Part shown: positions 60,201-64,000 of the stretch, piece after piece
How positions within the stretch are numbered: the stretch's first letter is position 1
Layout: the number at the start of each line of letters is the position of its first letter
Assembly (NCBI GenBank): GCA_949152475.1
Contig: OX424567.1
Location: 24,701,402 to 24,765,401 of the forward strand
DNA length: 64,000 nucleotides
Reading direction: 5' to 3'
Source of the DNA: Terebella lapidaria
Lineage: Eukaryota > Annelida > Polychaeta > Terebellida > Terebellidae
The notes under the pieces: model-generated
The model's database searches: none
Told to the model about the DNA's origin: nothing
Seen by the model: only the letters and a program-made list of their open reading frames with translations
Translations under genes and position numbers: made by a program

Positions 60201-62309
60201 GGTTATTATCGAGAAATATAATTTGATGTTTGTTGATATTTTCTTGATATTTGCAGTTGTCGGAGATATGTCCCATCGACCTTGTTATCGGTGGCTCCCC
60301 CTGTAACGAACTGTCACTGTGTAACCCAGCACGAAAGGGTCTCCAAGGTAAACAAAGAGTTTCTATAGTAACAAAATGGTCTCAAAATACCCAGAGAGTT
60401 TCCATAGTAACAGGATGGTTTTCAGGGTATCCATGCAAAGGGTTTCCATAGTAATAAAATGTCCAGGGTAACGGACTACTGTAAACGTATAAAATTTTGC
60501 GTGTATCAATGTTCGCGTTTTCAACATTATCTACATGTTCGCGTGGATTTGAGTTCGTGAATGGTGGGCCCCCCGATTGAATAATCGTGTATTCGTGTGT
60601 ATTTATTTTTGCGGTTTTTCTTCAAACGCGAAATTCGCGAAATTAATACATCGCGAAATTTCATACGTTTACAGTAGTTGAGCTCACCTCTATCACTTCA
60701 GTTGCTGAGAAATAAGTTACACGGTTGATGAAAGTGAGCCTATTTTAAAACTTAGCAAGTTAACCTATGGTAGTTAAGATGGTGTTATTTAGTTTTGATT
60801 GGAATCTTAGTACATATATGCTGTTTTGCGATCCATCAGGTGGTACGGGCCTGCTGTTTTTTGAGTACTACCGTGTACTGCAGCAAGTACAGCAGCTCAG
60901 CGATCGTCACGTCTTCTGGCTTTTCGAAAATGTGGCGTTGATGAAGATGGAAACACGACAGGACATCTCCCGGTTTCTTCAGGTGACTTTCAGCAATTTG
61001 TCATCAATTACAAATGATCAAATTTATGGGAAAATCAACTTTTGTAGGTTTCTGAAAAAAAGTGAATTGTACACGGAAATAATTTCAAGGCTCTACATGG
61101 GTAACATCTTTGAAAATTTGTTTGAGATTTGGTATGAAGGCATAGTTGAGTCTGACAAAAAAATGTTTTGCAGATTGTCAAATTCTGTCATATTTGCTTT
61201 TTTACTGCCAGTGTGAGCCGGTGGTGTGGGACGCCAAACATTTCTCGGCACAGAAGCGAAAGCGTAATTTCTGGGGCAACATCCCAGGGATGTACTGGTG
61301 AGGGAGAGGCATTTAAACTCAGTGGAATAAACATGAAGTTTTTTCTGTGCAAATTTCAAGTACGTAATCACTGTTGAATCATGGTGTTTTTGTTGCTATG
61401 GTAACCAGCCCCACCCAGGTATTCCAAACTCAACAGGAAGAGGCTTTGGAGAGCTCCCTGCTGGGTAATCGCAAGGGCAAAGTAAGTGTTTGGGGAAAGA
61501 GGTTGTATGCTTTTGAAACCATCTTTGTTTCCTCACTTTACACACCTACATACTTAAATAGAACTTTTCAGTCACTCTATTCTTATGTCGAGAACAATAA
61601 TAAAATATGAACAGAAATTTTGAGTCAATTATTCTAATAAATTTATAAGCAATCAGACTTCATGATTGTGTAGACAAAAGTTTTACTGTTTCTCTCCGGA
61701 TTTCCATTCTATTTGCATGCATTATGATATACCCAATTCCCCAACTAGGTGAACAAGATCCGGTGTGTGACAACGAGAACCAACTCCCTGATGCAAGGCT
61801 CCCGAGACGCGATCTTTCCCGTCCAGATGGGGCAGGTCGGAGACACCATGTGGGTCCCAGAGCTCGAAAGGTATAGATTTTGAATTGATTTGATTCTAAG
61901 TTTGAAGCCTTGCTTGTACAGAGTATGGTTGGTAAATCAAACCAATTTGAATTGAAGACATGTTCGCACAAATCTTATTGTCAGTTTTCAATAGAATATA
62001 TGAATGCGTATCCATGTTGAAGGAAGGTAAAGTCTCAATTTGATGTTTGCATGCACACTGCCACAATGATGTACATTGGCGTAGAATTTGCTTCTTCCCC
62101 GCCTTCAGAGGTTTCAAAAAAATACTTCATTATTACCCAAATTTTCTCACCATTTTCATCTTAGGGTGTTTGGTTTTCCCGAGCACTACACGGACGTAGC
62201 AGATCTACCTCCAACGCGGCGCCAGAAACTCATCGGGAAGTCGTGGAGTATCCCCGTAATCCGGCACATCTTACAGCCGCTAAAACAGTTCTACAGTGTC
62301 ACAGAGTGA
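49214..62309 (+). CDS. DNMT3: De novo DNA (cytosine-5)-methyltransferase, PWWP-ADD-MTase
   Basis: Transfers methyl from S-adenosylmethionine to CpG cytosine in the nucleus. Exons: 49214-49483, 49642-50295, 50455-52296 (interrupted by a transposon at 50674-51779), 52477-52748, 53119-53256, 53377-53478, 53643-53781, 57675-57815, 58093-58137, 58613-58692, 58963-59010, 59290-59547, 59732-59801, 59920-60066, 60257-60347, 60840-60982, 61212-61297, 61409-61481, 61749-61870, 62165-62309 (TGA). About 1,252 residues if the insertion is left out. In order: basic, Ser/Pro-rich N-terminal region; PWWP domain ([25 protein letters not shown]); ADD zinc fingers ([43 protein letters not shown]); methyltransferase with motif [16 protein letters not shown], catalytic [16 protein letters not shown] (ENV), [48 protein letters not shown]. 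Oddities: duplicated N-terminus, the transposon, and one homopolymer phase break at 60060-60064. The start ATG is the first of an open basic exon; a further upstream exon cannot be excluded. Confidence 0.95.
50674..51779 (+). mobile_element. GGCATTTC-family Helentron-like element, copy C, inside a DNMT3 coding exon
   Basis: 1,106 bp with the same 5' hairpin (AAGGCATTTC/GAAATGCCTT), four to five ~148-bp core units (GATATCTCGGAAACGGTGCG) and the 3' end GGCCTTGACGTCTAGT. Compared with the empty sister sites at 49856 and 51871, the insertion lies exactly between AAT and TAT codons (T before and T after, no longer target duplication). Its first bases make an in-frame TAA. The length is not a multiple of three. 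Confidence 0.85.
51780..52076 (+). repeat. 99-bp coding repeat x3 in DNMT3
   Basis: Three in-frame copies of a 33-residue unit ([20 protein letters not shown] ... NTMN) at 51780-51878, 51879-51977 and 51978-52076. The sister copy in exon 2 (about 49860) has only one. Ser/Pro-rich, with a basic LPRKSPAR core; probably disordered linker. Confidence 0.9.
54174..56050 (+). mobile_element. GGTTACC-family Helentron-like element in DNMT3 intron 7, first copy
   Basis: 5' hairpin AGGTTACCGGACC/GGTCCGATAACCT (loop TAT), then a GTC triplet microsatellite (about 54228-54288). Body and about seven 133-bp units follow at 54700-55930, each with CTTGAATTTGAC and TTTTCAAGGTCA. Ends GGTAACCTTACTAGCCCATTGGGCTAA then TTTT. 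It abuts the next copy head-to-tail. Confidence 0.8.
56055..57654 (+). mobile_element. GGTTACC-family Helentron-like element in DNMT3 intron 7, second copy
   Basis: Directly follows the first copy after TTTT. 5' hairpin as above, short GTCC microsatellite, body like that of the copy at 41127. The 3' end is GGTCCGGTAACCTATCTTAG with the hairpin TTAGCCC/GGGCTAA and a T7 run, 20 bp before the acceptor of DNMT3 exon 8. The T-run therefore contributes to that exon's pyrimidine tract. Confidence 0.8.
58315..58540. mobile_element. Fossil tRNA-derived repeat or miniature LTR-element (TRIM-like) fragment
   Basis: The plus strand carries an A box (TAGCTCACTTGG, 58392) and a B box (GGTTCGAATCC, 58431) at tRNA spacing, as in a SINE head. 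Just downstream, TGGCGCCCAATGTGGGGC is complementary to the 3' end of tRNA-Lys including CCA, which is the usual primer-binding site of many LTR elements. The complementarity continues as CTCGAACCCACGACC into the tRNA stem. It is incomplete and non-coding, in a DNMT3 intron; age unclear. It could be two opposed tRNA-derived repeats. Confidence 0.5.
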
Positions 62310-63854
62310 AGGGTTGTGTGTGCCCTCCTGGCTAGTGCATGTAGCCTACTCATGCATAGTACTCAGTATCATTAAAGTTAGGGTATATTTAGGTGCATAT
62401 GGAAGTCTCATTACTGTGTCTTTCTTCAGTTTGTGATGTACCATAGTTTTGGAAGGTTCGTGATGGAGTATTACTGTTCATATCTTCTGGTAAAGTTTGT
62501 TTTTGAAGTCCACACATGAATGTTTTTGTATGCCAAATGTATGAATCCATTTATATTCTTGTTGGATTTCCAGTTTTGGGTGAAGTTTGTTATGGATGTA
62601 ACGAGAAAAGAACCAATTCATTCATACAGATGTTTCTCGAGTCAGTGACAAAAGTACATGTACTTCATGTGCCACTATATAACACAGACTATTAGATTTT
62701 GCTTTTTCTAGTGCAAAACGACCCGTTGATTCATCTGAAACTAGTCATTTTGCTGATTTTTGTTGCTACATGTTAAATTCTGTTGCCGCTTGCCTGTTGT
62801 GATGTTTCTGCGGTAGTTCGCTTTGTGCTTCAAATTCTATTATGTTTTTGCTTGAGGTGAAGGCGCTTTGTCACAAAAATGTACAAGTCGTTACTGATTA
62901 CCGGTATTGGTCGAATAAATAATAACTTAAGGGTATATCCTTGCTGCGCAGTGAGTTTACTAGCTTTTGGCAATTTTGTAATTTGCTGTGCAATTATTCC
63001 ATGATCTGGTGGTGAACCTCTCATTTTATGAAATTATATCGAAAGACTATATCTGTATTGTGTCTCTTCTGCAAGTATTTGAGATGTTTACAATTTCATT
63101 CAATATGTAATTTCATGTCATTGCCAAAGTCTCATAATTGGTGATAGGAAAGTAGTGAGCTAGAAAATCGCCATCTGGTAGCTATAATGAACAAATTAGT
63201 GTAAATCTTGTAAAACAATTGTGATAATATTTGATACTTGATGTAATTTGAACCTCTTTTGTGCTAATTTAAGAGAATGATATATTTTTAATAAACTATT
63301 TTTATATAAACATTTTTCTTTCACATTGTATTCAATGCTTCTAGCTTTGCAAATATATTTTCCCCTCATCACAAACGAAATTGTTAGTTTGTTTCCAGGC
63401 ATCGGACATATGGCAAATTTGTTGATGGTCTCTACATAATCGGAACTGTATTTGCCTTTAGTCAATCCAAATTTTCCACCTTCAGCTATCGGCACGTTTG
63501 TTATAATGTCAGGCCTTATTGGCTCAGAAAGCAGTATGTATGTAAATTCACAAACGGACACCTTTATCTCAAGAAATATTGTTTCACTGTGCTGATTTTC
63601 GGAGACATGTCACAAATGACATTTCTCTGATGAGATCATCCATACCAAGTTTATCATATAATTTTTCAGACTATTTTGACTATAGTCTGCTGTAAAATGT
63701 CAGATTGTTTAGCGTGACAGACTAATAGGAAAACTTTGCAGTCAGAGTGATTATTCAGACATCCAGCCTTAAGCCAAAGTGATGTGTTTCCACTGATTAT
63801 CAGTTACCATGGTCACACAACACAAGCAGTTTGTGTCCATGAAGAAGTTAATTA
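62310..63854 (+). other. DNMT3 3' flank / 3' UTR
   Basis: No coding exon. AATAAA signals lie at 62914-62919 and 63290-63295 on the plus strand, so the DNMT3 3' UTR is probably 0.6-1 kb. A minus-strand ORF at 63196-63561 has no recognisable motif and I do not call it. Confidence 0.5.
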
Positions 63855-63985
63855 AGATGACCTTGGGGTCCAAGGAGGAGACCTTCCAGTACACACTGAC
63901 GACCTTGTAGTCCATACAGACGACCTTGAAATCAACGCAAGAGACCTTGTAGTCCGTACTGGCGACCTTGAAGTCCATGCAGAAT
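63855..63985. repeat. 27-bp minisatellite
   Basis: About five copies of GACCTTGNAGTCCNNNCNGNC. The unit is a multiple of three, so the minus strand stays open and reads repeats like VDFKV and MDYKV. That is a consequence of period length; there is no other sign of a gene. It may continue past the window. Confidence 0.75.
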
Positions 63986-64000
63986 GCAAACGAATTTGAA

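Noticed and set aside
63769-63978. Minus-strand ORF with MDYKV/VDFKV repeats as a small repeat protein
   Set aside because: A 27-bp minisatellite automatically gives a periodic open frame; no start context, splice sites or signal peptide support it.

Overview
The window is animal nuclear DNA: genes split into many short exons with GT-AG introns, long introns full of repeats, and no operons. The gene set (an animal-type alternative oxidase, a PWWP-ADD-methyltransferase DNMT3 and a secreted VWA/EGF protein) together with the repeats suggests a marine invertebrate. A bivalve or other lophotrochozoan is my first guess and amphioxus or another invertebrate deuterostome the alternative. The species is inference; I could not search any database.

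Layout. (1) 1-1934, plus strand: 3' part of a C2H2 zinc-finger gene (four exons visible, four fingers), followed by about 7.9 kb without genes, part of which may be a long 3' UTR. (2) 10830-29189, minus strand: a complete 20-exon gene for a secreted protein of about 1,161 residues, with a signal peptide, five VWA domains (all with intact MIDAS residues) and three EGF domains. Its introns hold a 4-kb element with 640-bp inverted arms, a Harbinger-like MITE, a fresh 1,211-bp tandem duplication and a satellite-like block. (3) 31618-34786, minus strand: a complete 10-exon alternative oxidase (378 residues) with all diiron ligands. A 32-bp minisatellite repeats one of its 5' splice sites, and two NRF-1-like sites lie upstream. 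(4) 36.4-48.9 kb: a repeat-rich interval with a LINE scrap, a TIR element split by a nested pair of hairpin-ended elements, small MITEs, and long copies of a second hairpin-ended family. (5) 49214-62309, plus strand: a DNMT3 de novo DNA methyltransferase gene of about 20 exons. Its N-terminal region has been rebuilt by an 812-bp exon-intron-exon tandem duplication, a 99-bp coding repeat, and a 1.1-kb transposon lying exactly between two codons. (6) 62310-64000: 3' flank with poly(A) signals and a 27-bp minisatellite.

The four genes do not form an evident pathway. The zinc-finger and DNMT3 proteins act in the nucleus, AOX in the inner mitochondrial membrane, and the VWA/EGF protein outside the cell. 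Exon joins were checked by hand for reading phase. All joins in the VWA/EGF and AOX genes close perfectly. The DNMT3 joins close except at one A5 homopolymer at 60060-60064.

The most interesting signal is a pair of repeat families (GGTTACC family and GGCATTTC family) that share one architecture: a 5' terminal hairpin, an inverted subterminal repeat near the 3' end, a 3' hairpin, a tandem-repeat core, and insertion into T-runs without a clear target duplication. This matches non-autonomous Helentrons (HINEs). One family carries arrays of perfect nuclear-receptor half-sites; the other has landed inside a DNMT3 coding exon.
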